From the NCBI GenBank assembly GCA_943192975.1, contig CALPCJ010000001.1, positions 1 to 64,000 on the forward strand: DNA of 64,000 nt, in the 5' to 3' direction. The notes beneath the pieces were generated by a model, which ran no database searches, was not told where the DNA came from, and was given only the letters and a program-made list of their open reading frames with translations. The stretch comes from Senimuribacter intestinalis. Lineage in GTDB: Bacteria > Bacillota > Clostridia > Peptostreptococcales > Anaerovoracaceae. The first letter of the stretch is position 1; each line of letters opens with the position of its first letter. Of this stretch, positions 34,918 through 43,135 are shown piece after piece. Made by a program: the position numbers and the translations under genes.

Positions 34918-35766
34918 CTATTCTACAATAAACTGTCCTATCTTTTCTATTACTGCCTCTCCTGTATCCTCTTTTCCTCCGTTGTGAATTTCGTGACAAT
35001 ACCCCGTCCACTCCACATAAGTAAAGTTTTCTCGCTGAGAAAGTCTCGCAGCAAGCCTTCTGCTTCCCTCCACGTCGCAGATTTTATCTGCGTCACCGTG
35101 CATCAAAAGAAAAGGTTTATCCGCTGCTCCTCCATTATCTGGGTGACTCCCCTTATAAATGGCAGTACCAATATCAAAACCGTCCACAGCACAACGCAGA
35201 GAAATTCTGGAATGTACCAACGGATCCTTCTTAAAAGGTTTTACATAGTCTGGATTCCCAAGATCCTTCTCATCGATATTCTGACTGATAGTCGCTTTCG
35301 GCGCTATCTTTGCGGCAGTACGAATCAACGGAAGCAGTGGTCCGGGCACAGACATCACCAGCTTAATCCACGGCGCAGAAATAATATATTTCGCGGGAAT
35401 GTAATTTTTGCTTCCGCGCATCATATAGTCAAGACCGATATTTCCTCCCATACTGTGTCCATAAAGCGTGATAGGAAGCCCTGGATAAAGTGTCTTCGCC
35501 CGCATAATCAACGCATCCACATCGGCAAGTACTTCTCTTCTCGGCGCAGTATCACCACGCACACCACTTGAAATACCATGACCTCGTAAATCCATAGACA
35601 CGATAGCTATCCCCTTTTCTGCTAAAATCCGTGCCATTCTCTTATAACGACCTGCATGCTCTCCGATTCCGTGAATCAGGCAAAGCACATGAGACGGATT
35701 CTCACAGGAAAAATGATATCCTGTCACCGCCTTATCTCTCTCTGGAAATGCAAAATTTTCGTACAT
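34918..35766 (-). CDS. Alpha/beta hydrolase (monoacylglycerol lipase-like)
   Basis: The 282-residue serine hydrolase has the oxyanion HGIGEHAGRY, DLRGHGISSG, the nucleophile elbow GHSMGG, and late Asp (HGDADKICD) and His (GYCHEIHN) residues. The motifs are those of the monoglyceride lipase/lysophospholipase group (hydrolase 4). No signal peptide, so it acts in the cytoplasm, probably on membrane-derived lipids. It is the first gene of the operon with the alarmone synthetase. AAAGGAGCG precedes the ATG. Confidence 0.88.
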   Translation of the reverse strand: MYENFAFPERDKAVTGYHFSCENPSHVLCLIHGIGEHAGRYKRMARILAEKGIAIVSMDLRGHGISSGVRGDTAPRREVLADVDALIMRAKTLYPGLPITLYGHSMGGNIGLDYMMRGSKNYIPAKYIISAPWIKLVMSVPGPLLPLIRTAAKIAPKATISQNIDEKDLGNPDYVKPFKKDPLVHSRISLRCAVDGFDIGTAIYKGSHPDNGGAADKPFLLMHGDADKICDVEGSRRLAARLSQRENFTYVEWTGYCHEIHNGGKEDTGEAVIEKIGQFIVE

Positions 35767-35780
35767 GATTTACGCTCCTT

Positions 35781-35822
35781 TACAAAAAAGTATCAAAATC
35801 CTACAAAAAAGTGTCAAAATCC
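35781..35822 (-). repeat. Two tandem 21-bp repeats forming the hydrolase-SAS promoter
   Basis: TACAAAAAAGT(A/G)TCAAAATCC occurs twice with no gap and one mismatch. On the minus strand the second copy supplies -35 TTGACA (35812-35817) and the first supplies -10 GATACT (35789-35794), with a 17-base spacer. The repeat length is two helical turns, so the copies may also be a direct-repeat operator. Confidence 0.75.
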
Positions 35823-35832
35823 GACATCCCCC

Positions 35833-35861
35833 TTGTTTTTTTGAAAAAAATCGTCTACAGT
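35833..35861 (+). promoter_or_regulatory. Promoter of the zinc-ribbon microprotein
   Basis: TTGTTT (35833-35838), 17 bases and TACAGT (35856-35861) precede the ATG by 48 bases, on the strand opposite to the neighbouring repeat promoter. Confidence 0.6.
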
Positions 35862-35909
35862 AGCTTTGTAAGCTGCACTTTGCCTCGTGCTTTAGAAGGA
35901 GGCGTTAGC

Positions 35910-36023
35910 ATGATACAAAAATACTGTTCCCTCTGCGGAAACATCTATCACAACACAACATTTAAAGGCGGATATGTGTGTGAAGATTGTGTTAAATACA
36001 TCAAATGTAACCAAAAACTTTAG
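35910..36023 (+). CDS. 37-residue zinc-ribbon microprotein
   Basis: The ATG at 35910 follows a strong GAAGGAGG. The product has Cys pairs CSLC (6-9) and CEDC (24-27), 14 residues apart, the layout of a minimal zinc ribbon, plus aromatic and basic residues (YKYIK-type tail). I do not recognise a named family. It has its own promoter and a hairpin terminator at 36118, so it is a stand-alone unit between divergent/convergent neighbours. Possible roles are nucleic-acid binding or zinc storage; both are guesses. Confidence 0.7.
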   Translation: MIQKYCSLCGNIYHNTTFKGGYVCEDCVKYIKCNQKL

Positions 36024-36117
36024 ATTAGCTGACGTACAAGTTCCACTCTTACCGCAAAATATCGCAGTTTGATTTCAAACACGAACGAAAGGCACATCTG
36101 GCTGGGCGCAAGCTTAC

Positions 36118-36148
36118 AAGGCTGACTGCCGCAAGGCACTCAGCCTTT
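36118..36148 (+). terminator. Terminator overlapping the end of the flavin reductase gene
   Basis: AAGGCTGA-TGCC pairs with GGCA-TCAGCCTT around GCAA, followed on the plus strand by TTCTTCCTCTTTTT. It ends the microprotein transcript. The right arm also encodes the last codons and stop of the convergent flavin reductase gene. Confidence 0.8.
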
Positions 36149-36787
36149 CTTCCTCTTTTTCCCATACCTGTATCCGGCCTTCTTTTTAGTCTCCATTCTT
36201 TCTCTGTTAATCCGCTTTCGGGTCTTCGCTTTCATAATTGAATAGCCAAACTTACCCAAAGGCTCCTTTTTCAGACCAAAGTATTCACCGTGACTATAGC
36301 ACAGAAGTCCTGCCCGCTCCAGACACAGCTTTCCCTTTTCATCGAAAAGCGCTTCCTCTGCATGAACACCTACAATCTCTGCAATGAACATATCGTGAGT
36401 CGGATATTCCTTTACCTCCACCACTTTACATTCCAGATTCACAGGCGACTGCTCTATCATCGGACAAGACACATGGTCCGCCGCTGTCAAAGAAATTTCC
36501 ATCTCCAAAGCCTTGTTCACATCGCGCCCCGATTTGACACCGCAAAAGTCTGTCGTCTTCGCAAGTTCCTCTGTCGTTAAGTTTATGACAAATTCGCCAG
36601 ATTCAGAAATCAAATGGTGGGAATATCTGGACTTCCGCACTGACACATAAGTCATTGGCGGATCCGAATTAATAATCCCTGTCCATGCGATGGTTATAAT
36701 GTTTGTCGCAAGACTGTCACCGCAAGTTACTAATACCGCCGGTACTGGATTTAGCATAGTTCCGGGCTTCATTGAAATTTTTGCCAT
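36140..36787 (-). CDS. Flavin reductase-like (FMN-binding split barrel) protein with basic tail
   Basis: The 215-residue protein has the flavin reductase-like fold: PGTMLNPVPAVLVTCGD, the FMN phosphate region ISESGEFVINLTTEELA, DFCGVKSGRD and a late GLLCYSHGEYFGL. It probably binds FMN and acts as an NAD(P)H-flavin or conjugated-substrate reductase. The last about 30 residues are very rich in Lys/Arg (KTRKRINRER, KKKAGYRYGKKRKKG), which is unusual and suggests RNA or ribosome contact. It is the last gene of the long ylxM operon, 3 bases after the rluD-like gene. Confidence 0.82.
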   Translation of the reverse strand: MAKISMKPGTMLNPVPAVLVTCGDSLATNIITIAWTGIINSDPPMTYVSVRKSRYSHHLISESGEFVINLTTEELAKTTDFCGVKSGRDVNKALEMEISLTAADHVSCPMIEQSPVNLECKVVEVKEYPTHDMFIAEIVGVHAEEALFDEKGKLCLERAGLLCYSHGEYFGLKKEPLGKFGYSIMKAKTRKRINRERMETKKKAGYRYGKKRKKG

Positions 36788-36790
36788 TTT

Positions 36791-37735
36791 CTATTCCTTT
36801 CTCAATTTGGCGAGTAACTCTTCAAAGTACCTGGGAAGAGAACTTTCAAACTCCATATACTCTCCCGTCCTGGGATGCACAAATCCTAACACCTTAGCAT
36901 GAAGCACCTGACCGCTGCAATCAGGTGGAAGCTTGACTGCACTTTTCCTCGGTCCGTATACCATATCCCCTGCCAAGGGATGCTTAATATGCGCCATATG
37001 AACCCTTATCTGATGAGTTCGTCCCGTTTCTAGTCTGGCCTCAATTAGCGTGAAATTTCCAAAACGTTCCAGTACCTTGTAGTGCGTAATTGCCCTCTTT
37101 CCGTGGTCCAAATCGGTCACCGCCTGTCTGAGACGATTTGCCGGGTCTCTGCCGATAGGAGCCTCCACTGTCCCCTCATCTTCTTTTATGTTATGATACA
37201 CCAGTGCCTGATAGGCTCTGGTGATAGTATGGTCTGCTAACTGCTTTGACAGGGACTCGTGAGCAGCATCATTTTTGGCAATCATCAAAAGTCCGCTGGT
37301 GTCCTTATCTATCCTGTGCACGATACCCGGTCTTACAACCCCATTAATTGATGATAGCCTGTCCCCACAGTGAAACATAATTCCGTTAACCAAAGTTCCC
37401 GTATAATTGCCTACAGCCGGATGAACTACCATGCCCTTTGGCTTATTGACAACTAGAACATCTTCATCTTCATAAACTATGTCCAGAGGAATATCCTCAG
37501 CGCAAATGTCCAGTTTTGTCGGCTCCGGTATAGCAATTTTAATTCTATCGCCAAACTTTACTTTATATTTTTTTGAAATGCAGATTTCTCCGTTTACCGA
37601 GATATTGCCTTTCTCAAAAAGCTTCTGAATAAAACTCCTCGACATTCCCGAAAGTACCTGCGCACACGCAGAATCAATTCGACTGCCCTGCAGCTTTTCT
37701 TCTATATCAAACTCGTATTGGATTTTTTCTTCCAT
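36791..37735 (-). CDS. RluD-family 23S rRNA pseudouridine synthase
   Basis: The ATG at 37735 (MEEKIQYEF) gives 314 residues; a GTG four codons earlier overlaps the lspA stop in GTGA and could be the real coupled start. An S4-like RNA-binding domain (GSRIDSACAQVLSGMSRSFIQKL...GNISVNG) is followed by the catalytic domain with the active-site Asp in VHRIDKDTSGLLM and the late TGRTHQIRVH. It converts U to pseudouridine in 23S rRNA. It directly follows lspA, a very common Firmicutes pairing. Confidence 0.93.
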   Translation of the reverse strand: MEEKIQYEFDIEEKLQGSRIDSACAQVLSGMSRSFIQKLFEKGNISVNGEICISKKYKVKFGDRIKIAIPEPTKLDICAEDIPLDIVYEDEDVLVVNKPKGMVVHPAVGNYTGTLVNGIMFHCGDRLSSINGVVRPGIVHRIDKDTSGLLMIAKNDAAHESLSKQLADHTITRAYQALVYHNIKEDEGTVEAPIGRDPANRLRQAVTDLDHGKRAITHYKVLERFGNFTLIEARLETGRTHQIRVHMAHIKHPLAGDMVYGPRKSAVKLPPDCSGQVLHAKVLGFVHPRTGEYMEFESSLPRYFEELLAKLRKE

Positions 37736-37743
37736 CTTCTTTC

Positions 37744-38199
37744 TCACGACTTCCTGCTCTTTAATTTGTCTCCAGCCAGCACATATAATACCAATACGCC
37801 GCACCCCACTGTCACACCAATATCCGCAATATTGAACACCGGCGGGAAAATAGAGAAATCCAGCATATCCGTCACATAGCCCAAAGCTATGCGGTCAATC
37901 AAATTGCCGATGCCTCCTGCCAGAATCATGCTCCACGCAAGGTATAAACTGAAATGTTCTCCTTTTTTTCTATGAAGAATCACAATGGCTGCGATTACTA
38001 CCAATAGCGGAATCAAGATTAAAATCACTTTTTGACCGCTGAACATGCTAAAAGCAGCACCTCGGTTCTGAATATACGTCAATCTAAAAAAATCCCCAAC
38101 AACACTGACAGACTCTCCCAGATACATTCGGGTACGTACCAGCAGCTTGCAAAGCTGATCTGCTATAACAAGCAAGCAGGCTAATATATAATATCTCAT
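37744..38199 (-). CDS. lspA: Lipoprotein signal peptidase (signal peptidase II)
   Basis: The 151-residue protein has four membrane helices and the catalytic aspartates D102 (GGIGNLIDRI) and D126 (FNIADIGVT), plus the conserved QNRGAAFS. It cleaves signal peptides before the lipid-modified Cys of lipoproteins. It is followed with overlap by the rluD-like gene. The start codon follows the divIVA gene by 45 bases. Confidence 0.96.
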   Translation of the reverse strand: MRYYILACLLVIADQLCKLLVRTRMYLGESVSVVGDFFRLTYIQNRGAAFSMFSGQKVILILIPLLVVIAAIVILHRKKGEHFSLYLAWSMILAGGIGNLIDRIALGYVTDMLDFSIFPPVFNIADIGVTVGCGVLVLYVLAGDKLKSRKS

Positions 38200-38244
38200 G
38201 ACAAATTACGGGGCAACACATGTGCCCCGCCTCCTAATTCTTAC

Positions 38245-38976
38245 TTATTTGATGACTCTGGTTTTAAACATGTCACTGTTTACCTGGGTCGTTTCTTCAT
38301 TTCGCCTGCTCTGCAGGTCTTCCATCAGCATCTCTTCTAAAGATTTCTCACCGCCGATTACCATGGTATCTCTGGAATCCATCTTGGAACGCACCTGTGT
38401 TTTCTGCAAAGGTGTCATTGCTGGTTCCGGATTACTCTGCATTGGTGACTGCGCTGGTCTTGCCGGTGCTTTCGGGGCAATTGTCTCCTCCATTGAAGCA
38501 GGCATAAACTCTCTTTCAAGCTCCGCAAAAAGTTCTTCGCTGGAGCCTTCAATCTGGCTAAGCTGATCTTCAAGAAGCTTTCTGTAGCGTTCTCTGAATG
38601 TACTTAGTCTGTATTTAAGTTTCTCACCCTCTTCAGTCAGCTTGGACACAGAGTCTCGTGCTTCTCTCTGAATGGTCTCAGCATCCAGCTGCGCATTTCT
38701 GATGATAATCTCTGCTCTCTTTTCTGCGCTCTCAGAGATATCGTTCATCAGTTTTTTAGCAGACTCCAAAGTATTCAGGACAGATGTCTCTGAACGTTTA
38801 TACTGACTTAAATCTGCTTCTAAGCTCTTGATGGTCTTCTGCTGCCGTGCGTTTTCGTCCATCAGCTGCTGCAAGTCAAGGATAATCATATCCAGAAATT
38901 CATCGACTTCCTCTGCATTATATCCTCTCATTGATTTAGAAAATTCTTTTGTTTCGATTTCCTGTGGAGTAATCAT
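38245..38976 (-). CDS. DivIVA-family cell division/polarity protein
   Basis: The 243-residue protein starts with the DivIVA membrane-binding motif (ITPQEIETKEFSKSMRGYNAEEVDEFLD) and continues as a long coiled coil to about residue 150, then a Pro/Met-rich linker and an unrecognised tail. DivIVA proteins sense negative curvature and recruit division or septum factors. It lies in the SepF-YggT-DivIVA cluster, as in other Firmicutes. GGAGGTAGAG precedes the ATG. Confidence 0.92.
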   Translation of the reverse strand: MITPQEIETKEFSKSMRGYNAEEVDEFLDMIILDLQQLMDENARQQKTIKSLEADLSQYKRSETSVLNTLESAKKLMNDISESAEKRAEIIIRNAQLDAETIQREARDSVSKLTEEGEKLKYRLSTFRERYRKLLEDQLSQIEGSSEELFAELEREFMPASMEETIAPKAPARPAQSPMQSNPEPAMTPLQKTQVRSKMDSRDTMVIGGEKSLEEMLMEDLQSRRNEETTQVNSDMFKTRVIK

Positions 38977-38997
38977 ATCTCTACCTCCCGATTTTTC

Positions 38998-39285
38998 TTA
39001 AAGAACGATTAATACCAGTTTCACTAGAAGATTTGCTACAATCTCGATGAGAAAGAACGCTAGAAGCACAGAAAAATCCAGCATGCCTGTGTTGATATTC
39101 AGCTTATAAAGAAGCTGTCTGCAAGGATTTACAATAGGCTCCGTCAGCTTAGTTAAAAACTGATAAATCTTTCCTACGGCTGAATAAGGATTTGTTGCAA
39201 ACCAACTCAGCAGTGCTCTTACGACAAGAGCCATAGTTAAAATCTGTGCAAACCAGTAAATTGCTCTTATTAAAACAATAGCCAA
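38998..39285 (-). CDS. YggT-family membrane protein
   Basis: The 95-residue protein has two hydrophobic segments (about 4-25 and 68-92) joined by the conserved FLTKLTEPIVNPCRQLL stretch. YggT/YlmG proteins are linked to nucleoid, osmotic or division functions and sit between sepF and divIVA in most Firmicutes, as here. The biochemical role is unknown. Confidence 0.9.
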   Translation of the reverse strand: MAIVLIRAIYWFAQILTMALVVRALLSWFATNPYSAVGKIYQFLTKLTEPIVNPCRQLLYKLNINTGMLDFSVLLAFFLIEIVANLLVKLVLIVL

Positions 39286-39291
39286 ATTTAT

Positions 39292-39798
39292 TTACCTCCA
39301 GGGACTCTTTTCTTCCGCACCAAACTCAAAGGCGGTTCTATCATCAGAAGCGGCGGAAATACCTACGTTTTCTGGAGCAAAGATAAAAATATTGTTTGCT
39401 ACTTTCTGCACATTTCCGTTAAGGGCATAAGTTGCACCACTCATAAAATCGAAAATCTTTCTTGCAACTTCTGTCTCTAATTTCTCTAAATTGATAATAA
39501 TAGGTCTTCTGCCTTTCAGGCTGTCCACAAGTTTCGGACATTCTTCAAAAGCTTTTGGTTCGATGAGAACCAGTTTAAATGCGCTGGTACCTGTTACAGA
39601 GAAGCGCTTTTCGCTTGGTTTGGATTGAGAAACGCTCGACTTCTTCTCTGGCAGCACTGTTGTCTCACTTACAAAGGAACGTCTTGGCTCCTTTGCAAGC
39701 TTTTCTTTCGCTGCATTAACTTCTTCTTCTGTAATCATTTCATCGTCATCTAATTCTTCGATTCCGATTACCTTCTTGATTGAATCTGCAAAACCCAT
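39292..39798 (-). CDS. sepF: Cell division protein SepF
   Basis: The 168-residue protein has the N-terminal amphipathic helix (MGFADSIKKVIG) that anchors to the membrane, an acidic/low-complexity linker and the C-terminal SepF domain (FKLVLIEPKAFEE, RRPIIINLEKLE, FDFMSGATYALNGNVQKV). SepF polymerises into rings and tethers FtsZ. It precedes yggT by 6 bases. Confidence 0.95.
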   Translation of the reverse strand: MGFADSIKKVIGIEELDDDEMITEEEVNAAKEKLAKEPRRSFVSETTVLPEKKSSVSQSKPSEKRFSVTGTSAFKLVLIEPKAFEECPKLVDSLKGRRPIIINLEKLETEVARKIFDFMSGATYALNGNVQKVANNIFIFAPENVGISAASDDRTAFEFGAEEKSPWR

Positions 39799-39829
39799 AT
39801 TGTTTTCCTCCTAAATTATATTTGTTTTA

Positions 39830-40534
39830 TTATTTTTCTTCACTTCGATAGTCACGATACCCGAAAATGGCAGTCCCGACTCTGATTAAATTCGAACCCT
39901 CTTCTATGGCTACTTCAAAGTCATTGGTCATGCCCATAGACAAATACTGGAAGTCAATTCTCCCTTCCTGGCTACCTGCGTACTTATCATAAATTTGCTT
40001 TACTTCTGAAAAGTATGCCCTTGCATCATTTGGATCCTCTTCATAAGGGGCAATACACATCAGGCCCCTAATTCTGATATTCGGGCACTGATTAGCAATG
40101 TCTAGAATCAACTGATCCGTTTCTTCGGTAGTGATGCCAAATTTGGATTCTTCTTCGGCAGAGTTGACCTGTACTAGAATATCCATAGTCAAATTGTGCT
40201 GCGCTGCCCGCTTGTCAATTTCTCTGGCAAGCTTTAGTGAATCCACGGAATGAATCATGGACACCTTATCAATAATATATTTTACTTTATTTGTCTGTAA
40301 ATGTCCAATCAAATGCCAGCGAACAGGTTTTACTTTTTCATATTTGTCCATGATTTCCTGAACTTTATTCTCACCGATATCTGTAATACCTGCATCGATA
40401 GCCTCATTGATTTCGTCTGCTCCATGCAGCTTGGTAACTGCCACCAGCAGCACATTACTTCCACTTCTGCCGGATTTTTCGGCCGCAGCTGTCTTCAGCT
40501 CCTGAATATACTCGATATTTGACTTGATCGACAT
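39830..40534 (-). CDS. YggS-family PLP homeostasis protein
   Basis: The 234-residue protein has the alanine-racemase-like barrel with the PLP lysine in LLVAVTK (K35), IGENKVQEIMDKY, RWHLIGHLQTNKVKY, and the late YLSMGMTNDFEVAIEEGSNLIRVG. The family carries and buffers pyridoxal phosphate without a known catalytic activity. It lies just upstream of sepF in the division cluster. Confidence 0.95.
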   Translation of the reverse strand: MSIKSNIEYIQELKTAAAEKSGRSGSNVLLVAVTKLHGADEINEAIDAGITDIGENKVQEIMDKYEKVKPVRWHLIGHLQTNKVKYIIDKVSMIHSVDSLKLAREIDKRAAQHNLTMDILVQVNSAEEESKFGITTEETDQLILDIANQCPNIRIRGLMCIAPYEEDPNDARAYFSEVKQIYDKYAGSQEGRIDFQYLSMGMTNDFEVAIEEGSNLIRVGTAIFGYRDYRSEEK

Positions 40535-40564
40535 ATTTTAAGCACCTGCCTTTGTTTAAGTTTT

Positions 40565-41548
40565 TTAATTTTTTGGCTCTTTCAGCACTTCATCGTAGAT
40601 TTCTACAGTATCGTACCGTTTGCCTGTTTCTGCGTCGTCAAAGAATGTGTCAGCTACCAGTGAGCGAACACCGTCAGTCGCATACACTTTTATTGGCACA
40701 AAGTCAGAGCCGCTGGTCTTCTTTTTAACAAAAACCCCCAGCTGTCCATTTTCCTTGGTGATGCTGCTGTTTTCGACAAGAAGCCCTCTCTCCTCATAAG
40801 TAACCAGTGTCACCGGACATGCACGCATCTGCATGTATTTTTCGTAGTAATTGCTGCATGCCAATATAACTCTGGTATGTTCGCCATCTACATCTGCTGT
40901 TACGCTGTGCACCTCTGCGTCTACAGTTCCATCTTCAAATTCGACTATGACATCTTGTCCGGTTTTGTAACGTGCCCCATGGTCTTTAGGTACGAAAGTC
41001 ACGATATACCACTTAGTTCTATCAACAACTTTAAAAACCGGCTCTCCTCTTACAACTGTATCTCTTTGCAAGTTCTGCACGCTGTCCTGACTCAACTTGC
41101 TGTAGTAGCTATATTCGCCGTTTTTCATATTGTTCGGGCGAATACGTCTTTCGTAGCCATCGGCGTAATAGCTGATAACGCCGCCCTTTGTAGCCGCATA
41201 ATCACTGGTGAGAATTGCATCGTCTCCCAGCCTGTCCACAATCTGCGAAAACTTATCATCAATTTCACCATCCGCCCCTCCGGTTATTTCCATCACTGTA
41301 GTGCCTTTGCGCACCAAGGTGCCGTTATCAATATACCGATTGGCGGTACCTGTTGTCCCTGCGGTATAAACCTGTTCGTTGCGAACCAGATATCCGGTCA
41401 CCTCATCGGCGACCTTAAGCTCGCCGTATTCAACGATATAAGAAGACACCAGCGCCCCTGTTACTGATGGTACAATGTAGATAATCACATACAGCAAAAT
41501 CAGCGCCAGCATAAATAATACAATTGGACTTTTTCTAATCTTTTTCAT
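40565..41548 (-). CDS. HlyD-like membrane-anchored adaptor protein
   Basis: The 327-residue protein has one N-terminal membrane helix (about 8-30) and an extracytoplasmic region with HlyD/lipoyl-like beta-barrel features (GTLVRKGTTVMEITGG, RGEPVFKVVDRTKWYIVTFVPKD). The family resembles the adaptor subunits of efflux or secretion systems, but no ABC or RND partner is near. In many Clostridia such a gene sits beside yggS/sepF, so a role in division or envelope assembly is plausible. Confidence 0.75.
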   Translation of the reverse strand: MKKIRKSPIVLFMLALILLYVIIYIVPSVTGALVSSYIVEYGELKVADEVTGYLVRNEQVYTAGTTGTANRYIDNGTLVRKGTTVMEITGGADGEIDDKFSQIVDRLGDDAILTSDYAATKGGVISYYADGYERRIRPNNMKNGEYSYYSKLSQDSVQNLQRDTVVRGEPVFKVVDRTKWYIVTFVPKDHGARYKTGQDVIVEFEDGTVDAEVHSVTADVDGEHTRVILACSNYYEKYMQMRACPVTLVTYEERGLLVENSSITKENGQLGVFVKKKTSGSDFVPIKVYATDGVRSLVADTFFDDAETGKRYDTVEIYDEVLKEPKN

Positions 41549-41562
41549 AAAAATATTTTACA

Positions 41563-42306
41563 TCATTTCAGTATTTTTTCCAATACCTTTCGTTCATCTT
41601 TTGTCAAATCTTCACGGTTTCTCACAAATTTTTCAAATAAATCGGGACGAACTTCCTTTGTCAGCCGGAGCGCCTCTTCAAATCTCCACAAATCGATTAA
41701 TTTGTGATTGCCGCTGAGTAAAATTTCCGGCACCTCCATGCCTCGATAGTCTCTCGGTTTGGTATACTGGGGATACTCTAAAAGCCCGCTGTAAATAGAT
41801 TCTTCTGTTGCGGATCCTTCCCGTGGTAAAACACCCGGTACCAGTCTGGCGACAGAATCCATCAGCACCATAGCTGCCAGTTCCCCACCAGTCAATACAT
41901 AATCACCGATAGAAACCTCCTCCATCTGCCAGTAATCCAGCACCCGCTGGTCGACTCCCTCGTAATGACCGCAAAGGATGGTAATTTCTTTTTCAGCTGC
42001 AAGTTCTTCAATTTTTGTCTGATCCAGCACCTTGCCGCGAGGCGACATGTAGAGCAGCTTCTTTTTGTCTCTATCTTTATCTGCGTCGATATGTTCTAAT
42101 GCGCCAAAGATGGGGTCTGCCAGCATCAGAAGCCCTGGACCTCCGCCGAAGGTATAATCATCTGCTTTCTTATGCTTATCCTGACTGAAATCACGGATAT
42201 TGATGAACCGAAATTCCAAAATACCCTTTTCGCAGGCTCTTCCAAGTATGCTTCCCGTTACAGCAGAAAACATTTCAGGAAACAGCGTCAATACATTGAT
42301 TTTCAT
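41563..42306 (-). CDS. trmD: tRNA (guanine-N1)-methyltransferase
   Basis: The 247-residue SPOUT enzyme methylates G37 of tRNAs using SAM. Visible are MKINVLTLFPEMF, the cofactor knot region LLYMSPRGKVLDQ and LCGHYEGVDQRVLDY, SIGDYVLTGGELAAMV and the catalytic Asp loop near SGLLEYPQYTKP. Its ATG overlaps the rimM stop in TAATG, as in most Firmicutes. Confidence 0.97.
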   Translation of the reverse strand: MKINVLTLFPEMFSAVTGSILGRACEKGILEFRFINIRDFSQDKHKKADDYTFGGGPGLLMLADPIFGALEHIDADKDRDKKKLLYMSPRGKVLDQTKIEELAAEKEITILCGHYEGVDQRVLDYWQMEEVSIGDYVLTGGELAAMVLMDSVARLVPGVLPREGSATEESIYSGLLEYPQYTKPRDYRGMEVPEILLSGNHKLIDLWRFEEALRLTKEVRPDLFEKFVRNREDLTKDERKVLEKILK

Positions 42307-42803
42307 TACGGAATCATCCCCTCTATCAGATGTACAGAAATAACGCCCTCTTTCAGATTCACTTCCTTGATGAACTCGCTGACCGCTGGAATCATAATCT
42401 GACCGCCGCCGGCAAGCTCCACCACGTAGACATCCTGACTAGAAGGCTGCAGAACGTCCTTCAGCTTTCCCAGCTGCTTTCCGCTGTCCACATCCTCTAC
42501 TGCAAGGCCTATCAAGTCTCTTATATAAAAGGTATTCTCCGGCAGCTCTAACAGGTCATCTTCTGTGATATAAACGTCCTTTGTCTTCAGCGACTCGGCT
42601 GCATTTCTGTCGTTTATACCAGAAAGCTTCAAAATCACCATATGCTGCTGATACCTGACTTTTTCAATTTCATATTCTTTATCATCGACGATAATTCGTG
42701 TCAATTCCTCGTAGCGCTCTTTGTAACCGGAGTAATTATAGACTTTAACTTCTCCGCGAAGCGCTACCGCATTAACGACACGTCCGATTTTAATTTTTTC
42801 CAT
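42306..42803 (-). CDS. rimM: 16S rRNA processing protein RimM
   Basis: The 165-residue protein has the N-terminal KIGRVVNAVALRGEVKVYN motif and a C-terminal PRC-barrel (FYIRDLIGLAVED, GGQIMIPAVSEFIKEV). RimM binds S19 and helps 30S head maturation. It sits between khpA and trmD, coupled to the latter. AGGAG precedes the ATG. Confidence 0.96.
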   Translation of the reverse strand: MEKIKIGRVVNAVALRGEVKVYNYSGYKERYEELTRIIVDDKEYEIEKVRYQQHMVILKLSGINDRNAAESLKTKDVYITEDDLLELPENTFYIRDLIGLAVEDVDSGKQLGKLKDVLQPSSQDVYVVELAGGGQIMIPAVSEFIKEVNLKEGVISVHLIEGMIP

Positions 42804-42824
42804 TTTTCTCCTAATACTATTTCA

Positions 42825-42861
42825 GGCACATGAAAATACCTGACAGGTAAATCCATGTGCC
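42825..42861 (-). repeat. Nested hairpin between khpA and rimM
   Basis: GGCACATG (42825-42832) and CATGTGCC (42854-42861) enclose a second inverted repeat TACCTG/CAGGTA. No U-tract follows, so it is more likely an RNA stability or processing element inside the operon than a terminator. Confidence 0.6.
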
Positions 42862-42878
42862 CGATTTTGTCAGCAATA

Positions 42879-43118
42879 TTATTCGTCTTCTGAAACGATT
42901 TCTACTACTACTTTCTTGTTCTGCTTTGTGGCGGCAGCCTTGACAACAGTGCGGAGCGCCTTGGCAATTCTTCCCTGTTTGCCAATAATTTTCCCCATAT
43001 CATCAGCTGCAACCTGAAGCTGCAAAACACTGCCCTGATCGTCCTTTGTTTCTGTCACTACAACAGAATCCGGATGTTCAACCAGCGATTTTGCAATTGA
43101 TTCAACTAATTTAGTCAC
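42879..43118 (-). CDS. khpA: KH-domain RNA-binding protein KhpA
   Basis: The 79-residue protein is a single KH domain with the GxxG loop in DDMGKIIGKQGRIAKALR. KhpA, usually with KhpB/Jag, binds many transcripts and affects division in Firmicutes. It follows rpsP by 17 bases, the typical order rpsP-khpA-rimM-trmD. Confidence 0.94.
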   Translation of the reverse strand: MTKLVESIAKSLVEHPDSVVVTETKDDQGSVLQLQVAADDMGKIIGKQGRIAKALRTVVKAAATKQNKKVVVEIVSEDE

Positions 43119-43135
43119 GTCGTCTCACCGCTTTC

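Noticed and set aside
34891..35571. 226-residue plus-strand frame opposite the hydrolase
   Set aside because: The minus-strand hydrolase has clear motifs and a site; the plus frame has none.
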